Below are positions 10,395 through 20,953 of a stretch of DNA of 64,000 nt, piece by piece. Location of the stretch: assembly GCA_012064415.1 (NCBI GenBank), contig SSNU01000259.1, forward strand, positions 1 through 64,000. Direction: 5' to 3'. Positions within the stretch are counted from its first letter, which is position 1, and every line of letters starts with the position of its first letter. Under the pieces are notes generated by a model. The model saw only the letters and a list, made by a program, of their open reading frames with translations. It had not been told where the DNA came from and did not search any database. A program made the position numbers and the translations under genes. This stretch comes from Gyrodactylus bullatarudis. Taxonomy: Eukaryota > Platyhelminthes > Monogenea > Gyrodactylidea > Gyrodactylidae.

Positions 10395-10748
10395 ATGCCT
10401 CACGCCCATAAGCATTCCATCGAAGTTAGAGAGAAAATTTTAAAGTTATATCACGAAGATAAAAATTGGCGAACCTATGCTGAGATATCTGGAATCCCTT
10501 ACAATTGGATTCGATCCAACAGTACAGAATGTAAAGCTAGAGGAGGACCGAGAAAAACTTACAAGACCCCGGAATTTATTCAGAGCCTCGTACAATCAGT
10601 TGAATCAAATCCTCTTATTACACTTAAAGAATGCGAGGAGGCTATTAGTGTGAATTTCAATGTTAATGTTTGTATCAACACGGTTAGAAATTGGCTTGAC
10701 AGTCAGCTTTTTAATAATAATAAGGTTCGATTCTCGGCGAAGGTGTAA
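10395..10748 (+). CDS. Tc1/IS630-type transposase, N-terminal DNA-binding part
   Basis: ATG at 10395, 117 residues. It begins with a helix-turn-helix (HSIEVREKILKLYHEDKNW ... YAEISGIPYNWIR), then a Gly-Gly-Pro-Arg linker of the GRPR type (RGGPRKTYKTPEF) and a second HTH (ITLKECEEAI ... INTVRNWL). This is the bipartite DNA-binding region of IS630/Tc1-like transposases, and the same layout occurs in the decayed copy at 55351-55600 (PRGGVNN, ATLKECC). The frame ends where the catalytic DDE domain should start, so the element is truncated, though this half is undamaged. Confidence 0.75.
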   Translation: MPHAHKHSIEVREKILKLYHEDKNWRTYAEISGIPYNWIRSNSTECKARGGPRKTYKTPEFIQSLVQSVESNPLITLKECEEAISVNFNVNVCINTVRNWLDSQLFNNNKVRFSAKV

Positions 10749-11400
10749 GACTTACTGAATATTCCTAACTTAATTATTATATGTTCTCGCTTTTTCTTTG
10801 AATTTGTGCAATATAATTTTTTTTTTCTGAGTTATGAGATACGACTAAAGCTACTGTAGAAAAAAATTAATCACTCGCCAGTCGTCAAATAATTCAGATT
10901 AAACAATTCAAATTGGGACTGCTGTTTGAAAAGATATCCTGCCACCAGATTAAAAGATCCCCCAAACAAAAAACATTCCTTAAATTTAGATCGCATTGGG
11001 ATCTAACCAAGGATTCATATAATGATAAGAACCTAAGACTTATACAGAATATTCATCATTGTATATGACTTTGTCAATCCTAAACGAGGACTGAGTGTGA
11101 ATCCCCCTCCCCCTTTAAATGAGAAATTAATTCAAGGCAATCATATATCCTATCCATATGTATAGTATAGAATACTCTGAATAGTATAAGCTTCATACAT
11201 GATGTATTATTCTAGTTCAAAGTTAGTACAAACACTGAATTCCAGGCTTTATACTAACTTTGTACTGATTCAGGCTTTGTACTAGTAAATCTAGAGATTT
11301 ACTTATTCAGGGTTTGTACGGTAACATATATATAGTTATTAGTATTGATTATTCATTTATTTTCCAATTAAAATTAAATTATAACTTAGGGAAATTAAGA
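10749..11400. other. No gene seen
   Basis: AT-rich. A short local repeat (TTTGTACT, CAGGCTTTGTACT) lies at 11220-11320. Nothing else is recognisable. Confidence 0.45.
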
Positions 11401-11407
11401 TACTTCG

Positions 11408-11490
11408 GTGAACTGGAGCAAACCTCACAACTTCCCGTCCGGGTAGAGGGGAGTATACCGTATATTCGTGTATATGTGGGGGTATATATA
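11408..11490 (+). repeat. GC-rich conserved block, copy 1
   Basis: It is nearly identical over about 75 bases to 14467-14540 and stands out from its AT-rich surroundings. It can fold into two hairpins: CTTCCC with GGGGAG, and CCGTATAT with GTATATGTGG. The one base that differs in the second hairpin keeps pairing (G-C to G-U). The right side is cut off by the Merlin element. Nature unknown; possibly a structured RNA or an element end. Confidence 0.5.
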
Positions 11491-11496
11491 CGCGAA

Positions 11497-13125
11497 AATT
11501 TATTATTTATTTTCGTCAATCATATATGAAAATACCAATAACTTCAAGCTTTAATAAAATAGCTTCTGAAAATAGTAGAGCAATGAATGACCCCTCAAAT
11601 TGAAGCTATTTAAATGCTGATTTCAATGAAATGATTCCTATCTATCAATTTCGAGAATTTGAGACACTTTCGGAGTATTCATGAATTAAACTTGATGATT
11701 TAATATCTCAGAAATGTTTTAGGTTAATAATAAATTATTATTATTAATAATAAATAATTCAAATGCTCATTCAATTCTTTAATGCTTATACATCAGATTG
11801 TTTGAAATAAAATTCCAACCAGACCTATCATTAATATTTTAATTAATTTTTACATTAATTTATTAGTTAATCCAAAAATATTTGCCTTCATGAATATTGA
11901 TAGCATAAACCGTTACAGCATATTCATAATTTTAGCAGATTTTAAAGGTGTTAGATCAATAGTCCATAAACCTATTTCGATCTATTACAGATTTCAGCCA
12001 ATCCAATTTTATAATTAATCCCTTAGAATTTTATAAATATGAACGAGTTGGCCTCAATCTCATAACATAATTCAAGAGCCACTTAGAAGAATTGATCCAG
12101 TCTGATAACTACGCTCTCGAGTTTTCTAAACGTTATTCCCTTATAAATTATGGTCCAATACCCTGTACAAAGTGTGATGGAATTATGGTTCCTAAGTTTC
12201 GGACAACCTGGGTACATGAGTGTATACGATGTAGAGCAAGACACTCTCTATATTTCAATTCTATAATTTACAGCAAGTTCAAAAATTTTCAATTTTATTT
12301 CAGGAAGGAAAATATCAATAAAGCAAGTCTTGCATTTAACTTCATAACTCATTCAACGTATGAAGAGACTGCTGAGAATGTATCTGTCGATGTCCACACT
12401 GTCCTTAGATTTAACAAAATTTTTGAAAGTCATATGTTGAACTTCAACGGTTATCAAGGAAAATTAGGAGGTTCAGGATGTACTGTTTAAATATATGAAT
12501 GCCACCTGTTCAAAAGAAAGTATCGAGGTCAAATTCTAGGATACGAACGCTTTTGGATTGTTGGTGCTATTTGTAGACAGACAAGAGAGATTCGTCTACA
12601 GGTCATGTTCACAAGAACCAAGGTGAACATTCATAGATTTGTTGCTCAAGGAACGGTGATAACTGATGAATGGAGAGCGTATCGTGGTATTCCTTTTAAC
12701 CGCCTTACAGTAAATCATAAGAGGGGGTTTAAAGACCTAAATACTGGAGCACATACAAACACCGTTGATAGAGTATGACGAGAGTTGAGGCGAAATATAA
12801 AATCCTATGTCAAGCCAAGTAGACTCCCAGAAAGATTGAGTTTATTTGCATCTTTGTACAATCTGAAACTCAAAACAAACCTATCTGAAGCTAATGCTTT
12901 AATAACATCTTTACAGATTAAAAAAATACTCTGAATATTTTACCAACTAAAAGTGTCTCAAATTCTCGAAATTGATAGATAGGAATCATTTCATTGAAAT
13001 CAGCATTTAAATAGCTTCAATTTGAGGGGTCATTCATTGCTCTACTATTTTCAGAAGCTATTTTATTAAAGCTTGAAGTTATTGGTATTTTCATATATGA
13101 TTGACGAAAATAAATAATAAATTTT
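11497..13125 (+). mobile_element. Merlin (IS1016/IS1595-like) DNA transposon
   Basis: Terminal inverted repeats of about 170 bp bound it, at 11497-11672 and about 12947-13125. They share AAATTTATTATT, TATTTTCGTCAATC, CAATAACTTCAAGCTTTA, ATTTAAATAGC and so on, in reverse complement. Between them is a damaged Merlin transposase gene. The repeats are much longer than the few tens of bases usual for Merlin ends. A diverged right end of the same family lies at 27940-28125. Confidence 0.8.
12092..12933 (+). pseudogene. Merlin transposase (zinc ribbon plus DDE), frameshifted
   Basis: The N-terminus carries a zinc ribbon, CTKC...HECIRC, ending RARHS. An HTH-like stretch follows (YEETAENVSVDVHTVLRF). 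The first frame ends in TAA at 12488-12490; a second frame resumes at once with KYRGQILGYERFWIVGAIC, VMFTRTKVNIH, then VITDEWRAYRGI, whose Asp is the second catalytic residue, and KRGFKDLNTGAHTNTVDR. A TGA at 12777 and one frameshift disable it. A GT-AG segment of 27 nt (12276-12302) may be an intron; it keeps the frame either way. The first catalytic Asp is not evident. Confidence 0.75.
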
Positions 13126-13262
13126 TTTCAAAATCACATAATAAATCTTTTGAGTTTTCAACAAAAGATTTCTCCTAATAAAAACTGATTTCTAAGCTAG
13201 AAAATGTCCCTCCTAGGACTTAGTCCTAATAAAACATTAGTGACAGTAACTTTTTTTCAATA

Positions 13263-14416
13263 GAGGTAAAAGCTCTGTGACAAGAGTTGTGTGAATGTGC
13301 AAGTATACGTTACTTATATACCATTTCTACCCCAAATCTCATGAATAATAGACCAATAGAGATTGAGTATTTGTCGGCCAATCAGAATCGAGCAACATTC
13401 CTCCTACAATTTTCCCAAGGTCCCAAATATATTTTGCTACCAGAATCTCTAATTTTTCAATAGGTTGATGAAATTTTGAAGATGTTCTCAATCTTTTATT
13501 CTGATTAATTTCCACTTCGAATTTTTTTTCTTTCTTATCAGTTATCTTCTGTCATGATAACAATAATTAATGATGGAAACCCACGCCATGAATGAACAAG
13601 AAATCACCTAAAAGTATTCTGATTAGTTCTGATTATCATTGATAAGTGAATATTACATCATCAGAATAATTTTGTCTATCATACATTCATATCCAAATAT
13701 GGCGTGGTAGGATTTTACATTACATTCTATAGAAAGTGTGTGTAGGTGTGTGTGTGTGTGTGTGTGACCCACTCTATGTTCATCGTGATAGTGATGCGTA
13801 TGTGTGAGTAGAAACCCCTATTCTATGTAAAATGAAGAGAACAGTGTGACAGCTTTGATTGACATGTTTGTATTCACACCTATGTATATACAATGTAAAA
13901 ATGATCAGCCCCATGACTAATCATGGGGAGGGGTATGGGATTGGGAAAACGAAAAATGACTTTTTTGATTTTTCATCTAAAATCATTCAAAATCTGAGAC
14001 TGATTTCAGAATCGAATTTTAGCCATATATTTTAGAATAGAAGCTTGAAAATTTACTCTAAATTTCATGCTGAATATAATGGTACTAAATTTAAGTCTGA
14101 CTGACTGCTGCTTTAGCTCTTTTTGCTACAGCCTCTTCCTGATAAGAAAGAAAAAAAATTCGAAGTGGAAATTAATCAGAATAAAAGATTGAGAACATCT
14201 TCAAAATTTCATCAACCTATTGAAAAATTAGAGATTCTGGTAGCAAAATATATTTGGGACCTTGGGAAAATTGTAGGAGGAATGTTGCTCGATTCTGATT
14301 GGCCGACAAATACTCAATCTCTATTGGTCTATTATTCATGAGATTTGGGGTAGAAATGGTATATAAGTAACGTATACTTGCACATTCACACAACTCTTGT
14401 CACAGAGCTTTTACCT
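13263..14416. mobile_element. pogo-type MITE with ~300-bp inverted repeats
   Basis: It is flanked by TA (13261-13262, 14417-14418) and starts and ends with (G/C)AGGTAAAAGCTCTGTG, the same terminus seen in copies at 23.96, 17.8 and 53.8 kb. Inverted arms are about 13263-13560 and 14120-14416 (for example GATGTTCTCAATCTTTTATT and its complement). The centre has no transposase. Related copies carry the N-terminus of a pogo/Tigger-like transposase, so this is a non-autonomous derivative. Both arms contain CCAATCAGAATCG. Confidence 0.75.
13737..13766 (+). repeat. GT dinucleotide microsatellite
   Basis: A run of about 14 GT units with one interruption, inside the pogo-type MITE. Confidence 0.9.
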
Positions 14417-14466
14417 GTAATAGTGCATAAATCTAGAATTCTGAAGATATTAGATGAAGTATCGGT

Positions 14467-14540
14467 GGGACTAGAGCAAACCTCACAACTTCCCGTCCGG
14501 GTAGAGGGGAGTATACCGTATATTCGTGTATATGCGGGGG
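14467..14540 (+). repeat. GC-rich conserved block, copy 2
   Basis: Second copy of the block at 11408-11490, with the same two predicted hairpins (CTTCCC/GGGGAG and CCGTATAT/GTATATGCGG). It follows 50 bases after the pogo-type MITE, and its unrelated right flank suggests the block itself ends near GCGGGGGA. Confidence 0.5.
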
Positions 14541-14588
14541 ATAAGTTGGTTCTAACTAGATCTAATCTAGACTTGAGATTTTATTTTT

Positions 14589-14848
14589 TTAATCTAAAAG
14601 TGGTAGCATCAGTCCTATGAAATTTGCATGATCTGAAATGGAGATCCAGTGTAGGACTGTTCGATTTTTGATTTCGTCTGATGTGTCCTTCAATTCTTCT
14701 TCGAACTGATTCTTGTACCTTTCATACCAGATATCAAAGTTTGGGAATGCTGGTCCCGAATCTTGCAACTGTCTAGTCATCAGTTCCCTGGTTAGCTGAA
14801 GAGACTTTACTAGTTCGAGGTTTTCCATGTCGCCAGTTGTTAGAGTTT
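14589..14848 (-). pseudogene. Gag-like retrotransposon fragment
   Basis: The frame reads MENLELVKSLQL, then FPNFDIWYERYKNQFEEEL and EIKNRTVLHWISISDHANFI. This is the F-x(n)-W-x-x-R-Y ... LL/LH-W pattern of the start of Ty3/gypsy gag (capsid). It begins at the ATG at 14830-14848 and breaks off after 87 residues. No LTR or protease is near. Assignment rests on pattern only. Confidence 0.45.
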
Positions 14849-14876
14849 TGCTTGTTATCGATATGATAGAACACAC

Positions 14877-15331
14877 GTGAAGTTGAAGTGTATGAATTTA
14901 AAAAATATAAATCTCTGACATGTTTAAATGAATGAAGGTTTTCTAATATCATGAATAATATAATCAGTCTATTTATTCATCAATCAATATGATCTTAGCA
15001 TTTCAAGTTTCATTTTTATTATTTAGCTCTATTTTGTATTTTAGTTATGAAAATTGTAACAAATAAGCAGTTAATTGCTGGGAACTTCACGATTAAAAAA
15101 TTTAAACGAAAGCAAGAAAGAACTCACGAGATAAGTCCAAGTCACCATCAGCAACTAGTAAATTGTAGAGTATTAGCTCTTTCATCTTATTTTACAAAGA
15201 TCTTACTAATATGCTACAAATTTGCTTAGAAAAAACAACAGAAGGTTTAAAAAGTATTACTATAGTATTAGAGAGTTTTTATATACAGGAGTTTGAAAAA
15301 GTAACCAAAAAGCAATGGCTGATTACTTTAT
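14877..15331. other. No convincing gene
   Basis: A 60-codon frame at 15047-15229 is basic and without family features; I would not call it. Confidence 0.4.
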
Positions 15332-15600
15332 GTGGTATTATTGGCAATAAAGCTACGTAACATCTGCTCATTTACAAATATTGATCATAGCTTAACCAGG
15401 AAGATACGCACTATCAAGATCAAAAACTACCTTAACGAAATTCTTGTTGATATTGGTTCTGATTTATTGCTGATAAATGGAGAACATAGAGATTATTCGC
15501 AAACTGAAAAGGAAAAAATAGTTAATGCTACCGATCGTAAAGGGTATCTACTGGAAACTTATTTTTTAATTCAAACTGAGGATAAATCTATTTTACGTTG
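15332..15600 (+). CDS. Hypothetical small protein, no ATG start
   Basis: An open frame of about 85 residues without an ATG near its start. It may be an exon, with an acceptor near 15390. It reads KIRTIKIKNYLNEILVDIG, DLLLINGEHRDYSQTEKEKI and YLLETYFLIQTEDKSI, alternating strand-like and helical parts. It is cut by a PLE terminal-repeat remnant that starts about 15605. Function unknown and coding status doubtful. Confidence 0.25.
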
Positions 15601-15604
15601 ACGA

Positions 15605-15800
15605 GATGTTCAGCGACATCGGTTTTGAGCTGAGTTACCGATGCCGAGTTCATTTCAAGGATAGAAGGAAGAGATGCCAAAATTTTCAAAAATAAGAGTA
15701 TACTCGTCATTGGGATACATGCCATTTATAGGGTTTTTTAATAAATTTGGAAAATGGAAATTATTGGTTCTAGTTTTCAAACCTGTTATCCGGTTGGAAC
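15605..15800 (-). mobile_element. PLE terminal-repeat remnant, degenerate family 1
   Basis: Inverted relative of 38520-38651. Shared words are CATCGGTTTTGAGCTGAG, GAAGGAAGAGATGCCAAAAT and ATACATGCCAT. The hammerhead core is damaged (ATGACGAG, with GAAA deleted). Confidence 0.6.
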
Positions 15801-16489
15801 CTTATAATTGTAGAAGAGCAAAATAAGTTTTTCACTAGATTAACGCTCTATATTTTATAAATACTACTTGTAGTGTATACGATTTTGAATAAATTTATTT
15901 AAAATTAACTCAGTTGATTTCTTGTAAATAAAAATTTGAAATTTCAAGTGAAAAACCAATTTAGAACCAAAATAATGAAATGAACAATGTTGAGAAGAAA
16001 AGTCGGTTCTTATTGGTTGTTGGAATGGAGCAATATTATTGGCTAACCAGTATACTATAATACAAAATCTAGAAAGGGCAAAAAAGATAACTTGCCTCAT
16101 AATAAAATCAAATAATAGATTAGAAAGTGGAAAGAGAGTCACCTGAAAAAAGAGTAAAAATGCTAATTTTGCTACCATATTATATAAAAACTCCTTTTTT
16201 CACAAAATTTGTGTAATTTTACAGAAATACACAGTTGGTGTAAATTTCATGAAAATCTCATTGTATATAGAAGAATTTTAATGTAGTGTGTCCGTTTGCT
16301 CTCAAAACCTCCAATATATATTGAGATGTATATTTTTACCTCGAGATAGAACTTTAATGTTATACTTACAGTATTTTTGAACTGACTCTTAGAATAATAC
16401 ATATTAAGTTACGAAAAATGAAAAAAACATCTGTTGTTAATAAATTTTATTAAAACATTTTTAAATATTTTATTCTCAGTCATGATCAT
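15801..16489. other. No gene seen
   Basis: AT-rich, with a CCAAT-type motif (ATTGGCTAACCAG) near 16035. A 104-codon hydrophobic minus frame (15864-16178) has no support beyond its length. Confidence 0.4.
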
Positions 16490-16494
16490 CTAAA

Positions 16495-16530
16495 CGTTTC
16501 GCCTTCTTCAGTGTTACGATAAGCTTAACA
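16495..16530 (-). ncRNA. Minimal hammerhead-like motif of Penelope type
   Basis: The minus strand reads ACACUGAAGAAGGCGAAACGUUU, that is core CUGAAGA, a four-base AGGC loop, GAAA and CGUUU. This resembles the motif found near the ends of Penelope-group elements, but stem II has collapsed and stem I cannot be closed. Confidence 0.3.
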
Positions 16531-16619
16531 AAAACAAGATACTATATACTTACATGAACATATATATGGGAATATATAATAAAAATATACTGTTGAATTT
16601 CACAGGTAACATACTTATC

Positions 16620-16863
16620 TGGTACAAAGAATATTTAGTTCGTGATGAAATCTCGAGAACATTACGTCTCACACGTAAAGAAAAGTGGCATGTTGAACTT
16701 GAAAATTTAGTAGTTATTTTAAATAAAAATAGTTATCCTACAAAAATGATCGATAAAATAAAGGAAGAGATTTTTAATAAATTTTATTCGCCTAAAAACA
16801 TTAAAAATCAAAGTTTAGAAAATAATAAATTCATTATTTTAAAACATAGCCCACTTAAGTAAG
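16620..16863 (+). pseudogene. PLE reverse transcriptase C-terminal fragment
   Basis: Reads SRTLRLTRKEKWHVELENLV, then NKNSYPTKMIDKIKEEIF. This is the conserved E-L...L...NGYP...I stretch at the end of PLE reverse transcriptases; the copy at 27.5 kb has ESEIENLIRIFLSNDYPIEL at the same place. No catalytic palm or GIY-YIG domain is attached. Confidence 0.6.
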
Positions 16864-17121
16864 AAGTTGTTTTTAAAAAGTATGCCCCATATGAATACAA
16901 AATAATCTCCTTGAAAGCAGCTTACTCGGAGATTATCATGCTGGAGTCGGAACTTGATGGTTAAAATATGGAAGACCATGCAAAACCGTAAAATATCAAG
17001 CGCTGATAAAAGGGTAGAGAAATTATTAAACTAAATAATTTCTTATTATTAAAAAAAATATTTGGGGTGATTTTTGGAAAAATTTCCTTTGGTGTGATTT
17101 TTTTTAATATTTTCCTTTAGG

Positions 17122-17400
17122 GTGATTTTTGAAATTAACCCCATTCAGTTATCTAAAGTTTATAAAATATATAATTTTAATGTTGTCTTTAAAAATAATA
17201 TAAGTTTTGTTGATAAATTTCCAAAAACTAAAATAAATTTTTTAAGGAGTGATAATGAAACTTTTAATGTGAAAGTTGGTGAGGTGAACATTGAGCATTG
17301 TTGGATTCATCTTTTTGGTAAAAGAAGGAAGTTGAATTAAATCTGATGAAAATTTAGGTTTATTACTCTATTCTTTCTTATTATCAATACTTTATTATGT
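17122..17400 (+). CDS. Possible PHL-family fragment
   Basis: No ATG at the start; an acceptor CATTCAG at 17142-17148 is the likely left edge. It reads NVVFKNNISFVDKF, then SDNETFNVKVGEVNIEHCWI, which lines up with ENGYKLKVNPVCIEMIYES of the PHL gene at 46.3 kb. After HLFG there is a GTAAAAG donor and a TTTAG 40 nt later, phase 1, as in other members. The residues after that are hydrophobic rather than the usual helix, so the gene may be broken. Confidence 0.35.
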
Positions 17401-17639
17401 TTTTTGCTGATTTCAACGTGAGAGAGTGATCAAAAGTTAATTTTTAGGATCACGATTAGACGAGAAAATCGATTAACTCCATAAAAATTTTGATATATTC
17501 GTGTTATATACTTTAAAATTTTTCAGCTCAGTTCCAATGGGAATTTGGCGCTACTTCATGAATTCAAATTTGCCATAATTTCATTAGAAATTGATTTTCT
17601 CAAAAATTTTTTTCCTTGAGGTGATAACTAATTTCATGA

Positions 17640-17803
17640 TTGTACGATGCCTTATACAAACCAAGAAAAGCCTTATATTCTTCAAGAATTAAACGAGACG
17701 AATATTCCACCAAAAATTATTGCGGATACGTATAAAGTTTAAATAAAAGCTTAATAAAAATGAAGTCGTGTCACTTTACAGAGCTTTTACCTGTAATAGT
17801 CAT
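17640..17803 (+). mobile_element. pogo-type element remnant (HTH start plus right end)
   Basis: From 17647 the codons read MPYTNQEK, then ILQELNETNIPPKIIADTYK, the psq-type helix-turn-helix start of the pogo-like transposase also found at 24693. The reading stops after about 30 residues and runs straight into the right terminus GAGCTTTTACCTGTA (17781-17795), so nearly the whole gene is deleted. Confidence 0.65.
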
Positions 17804-18140
17804 GCAAAAAGTGTAAAATCTAGTTTATTTCAATCAATCAGAATTTTTGGGAGGAACCAATCATATCATAACTTACATAATTCAATTCCGTTTTAGAGTT
17901 GAAACATGTAATTCTTATTAAAATGTTTGGATTATGATTACCTCATTGATCATATTGAACTAATGTAAAAAGCAAAAAAACTATTTAGGATTTACATTTG
18001 AATTAAGTAAGTAAGCATACTTACCGTAAACATGCTTACTGGGGATGGAAATATTCGAAAAACGTAAAAGTGCTTACTAGGTAAAAAAACTTAAGTAAGC
18101 ATATTAACGGTGACGTATACGTATTATATTTTGTTTTATT
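17804..18140. other. No gene seen
   Basis: Contains a cluster of AGTAAGCATACTTAC and similar words (18005-18110) that pair with each other in inverted orientation, and two CCAATCA motifs near 17828-17860. Confidence 0.4.
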
Positions 18141-18472
18141 TCATGAAGAACTAATTTTTAGAAGATCATTATGGTTAACAAGAACTATTCAATTGAAATT
18201 TTTGGGCTTTTATTCCTCTGCTTACCGTTTTTAGAATACAAATTGATTTTGTTTTTGTCTGATATACTAATGACCACTTTTTCATTGTTTTGATTGAAAG
18301 TTTCGAATCCTAATTGACATTCACGCATTTTATCTATATTTATTTCAAATTCACCACCATTGAATGTCTTGACGATTCCTTTTCCATTTTTTAATCCCTG
18401 ATATGATTCAATTGAATGTATCGCTTTTCCACAGTCATAATTTATTAGAATATAAAACTCTGCGTCAAAAGT
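18141..18472 (-). CDS. PHL-family small protein, intron supported
   Basis: Open from about 18472, where GACGCAG may be an acceptor, so the first exon and start are not located. Exon 18226-18472 encodes AEFYILINYDCGKAIHSIES, then YQGLKNGKGIV, FNGGEFEINIDKM and VVISISDKNKINLY. The intron 18185-18225 (41 nt, GTAAGC...ATAG) is in phase 1, and exon 18141-18184 adds a helix-like tail (NHNDLLKISSS). The hallmark FY strand, Gly turn and phase-1 intron match the other PHL genes. Function unknown. Confidence 0.55.
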
Positions 18473-19854
18473 TTAAAATTAGTCTCTACGTAAGAAATTT
18501 GACTCAATAAAACAATTGATCTATTATTTCGATATATTGGTTCTTATCTTTTGTTCTGATTAATTTCCAGTTTGAAATTTCTCTCCATCATATCAGTCAG
18601 AATATAATTTAGTATCATTATTTTCGGCCTAAAATTTAGAATCAACTAATAAATGCAAAGCTTCTATTCGCAAGAATATGGCTATATATCCCTTTGCCAC
18701 CCCATTATTACACTGTGGGCCATGAAAAATTCAAAAAAAGGTAAATGAGAAGATTAAACTGATTCTGGTGTAAAATTTTACGCTGATCCTGAATATGTTC
18801 TCGGATCTGGAAAAATTCCAATAATTCCTGAGATAATTGGAAAAAACAAAAATTCCGAATATCCCAAATTAAAAAAAATTAATTTTTGCAAAAACCGTAA
18901 TCTTTATCTCACTAATGCTTTCTCGATTGGACAAAACATTAAATTCTGCAGGGTCCATAAGGTTCAAAAATTTTAAGGAACGCTCAATAGAAAAACCGCT
19001 CGATTTTGTGTTTTTTGTAATGAAAATTTTGTCATATTTTTTAAGATTAATTGACTTTCCGGTACGATTTTTCGAAATTTTCAAAAGCTCATGAGCTTTT
19101 CGTATCTGTTAATGGCTTTCCGTTAGCTTATCGCACACAGGCTCAAAAGTTGAATTTTTGAAGTGTGATTTTTAATAAATTATTTCGATTTTCAATTTCA
19201 AATGTCAAATTATAAGTCAAGATTTCCTCAAAATAAAAAAAAATTATTTCAATCACCGCACTGACTCAATGGTCAACGAAAAAAATTTTACAAGCAGACC
19301 AAGAAAATATAAAGTTGACAATTCAAATTTTAGAACGTATCAATTCAAAGAAAGCTAAAACCCACATGACCATTCGAAAATATCCGATAAATCCAAATGA
19401 CCCAGTTTATTTTCTTGGTTATAAAAATGCTCTCAAAATGAGTGGTCCATTGTCGTTTGCGACCTTATTTTACACGAGTTATTACTGACTGAAAATCGTC
19501 TTTCCACAGACACAAGTTACTATTAACATCTGTAATTTTATATATCATGAGTAAAACTTTCATGAAAATGTCATGAGTATTAAAATGAGCTTGAATAGAC
19601 TATGTTAGTATTGAAAAGTGTTAATAGTACCTTATGTCTTCAGTTAGTTCTTCTCCTCTAACAAAGAATAGGGTTTTCTACTCACACATACGCATACTCA
19701 AATACAGTGAATGTCCTAAAGATCGTATGTAGAGTAATCCTCACATAAATAAGCCACGATAAAGGTTATTCATTTTGAGACATTAATTGCCTTATTTAGT
19801 CAGAGATATACTCAGGGTGCTGACTACTGGTCGTGCTTGTTGTTAGAAAGACGA
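18473..19854. other. No gene; scattered repeat words
   Basis: A pogo-type fragment lies at about 18545-18625 (TTCTGATTAATTTCCA). The word GTGTAAAATTTTACGCTGATC at 18769 recurs at 25801. No coding frame is convincing; the minus frame at 18869-19084 has no relatives. Confidence 0.4.
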
Positions 19855-20010
19855 AGTTATTTAGGTGAACAAAAGCTTTTACTTTTGTCGGCTCTCTGCA
19901 GACTTTACCCCGACTTAGAAGTTATATAAGTACATTTAACAGCTGAGAAAATGTTGAATCATTTTTCTTGGGGGCTTGCGTTTCTGGTTGTGAAATTTTA
20001 ATTCAATAAT
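19855..20010 (-). mobile_element. PLE terminal-repeat remnant, family 3
   Basis: Minus-strand relative of 7340-7460. The hammerhead-like part is 19864-19903: core CUGCAGA (A6 is C), stem II region GAGCCGAC, a GUAAAAGCUUUUGUU stem III, then CACC. Stem I pairing is mostly lost, so it is probably inactive. Confidence 0.5.
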
Positions 20011-20235
20011 TATTACGGGTGGGGGTCTTACAAACTTGATCTGGTATAATTTTTTTTAATTTTAATGCGGATTTCAAATCTGCTTTCAGAATTTCGCTAT
20101 CATTAATATTTTTGCCGCTATGGCCAAAAAACTACAGAATACTAATTTTGAGTAGCTCAATGAACTTAATTAATACACTGAACTCTCTAAAAAATGTATG
20201 ACTGGAAAACCCAACACACAAAATAAAATCAATGG

Positions 20236-20637
20236 TTTACTCATGAGTATTATAATGAAAGTATAATAAATTTATTTGAGAGATTTTAGGGACCAAGATG
20301 GATTAATTTCTGATGAAATTTTGAATTTGCACCAAACCTTTATAGCACTTTCTCCTCGACCTTTTTCCAGAACCTTAGCTCAAGTAATAATAAGAATAAT
20401 TTTTTCTTCTCATAGAAACATAAAAATAATACTATCAGATGCAGAATGAAAAACTGTTACACATCCGTAAATCACAGCCAGAAATATAATTCTGGCTAAA
20501 AACTAGACGAGTTTAAAGTTCATTTTTAGTTTTCAAATGAATTTGGGTAAAAATCATTCAGAATTAAGTTACAGACTAATTAATTATAATTTATAGTTAA
20601 CAAATGTATTATATTTTCATTATAATACTCATGAGTA
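20236..20637. mobile_element. Short MITE
   Basis: Inverted ends share ACTCATGAGTATTATAATGA, then TATAATA, at 20240-20275 and 20600-20637, about 400 bp apart. No coding frame inside. The family is unknown. Confidence 0.5.
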
Positions 20638-20953
20638 GAGAGCTTAGCGTATTTTTGGTACGAAAACATAGGAATCCGAAATTGATTTAATCCCCATTAG
20701 AAAGGGCGTAATTTTTCGCTTTAATTAATGGGTGAAAGGCAGATTCAGCGATCTCACAAAGGTTTTAAAAATACGCGTCAAGTTAGAAGAAATCAAAAAT
20801 CCTTCAAAAATAGATATTTTTAGGGTGTTTTTCTTCTTATTCGACGTGTGAATCTAACAAAATTTAAAATTAAAAAAAAATTCTAATGAAAAATTAAACT
20901 CTCTTTCGAATGGTTAGATCTTTATTAGCGAAGGATCAGTCGTTTGGAAGTTT

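Noticed and set aside
11408..11490. HDV-like ribozyme in the GC-rich block
   Set aside because: I tried to close the P1 helix in both copies; it fails in the 11.4-kb copy.
16554..16620. N-terminal part of the 102-codon frame before the PLE fragment
   Set aside because: Low-complexity Asn/Ile run with no PLE similarity; only the part from about 16620 matches.
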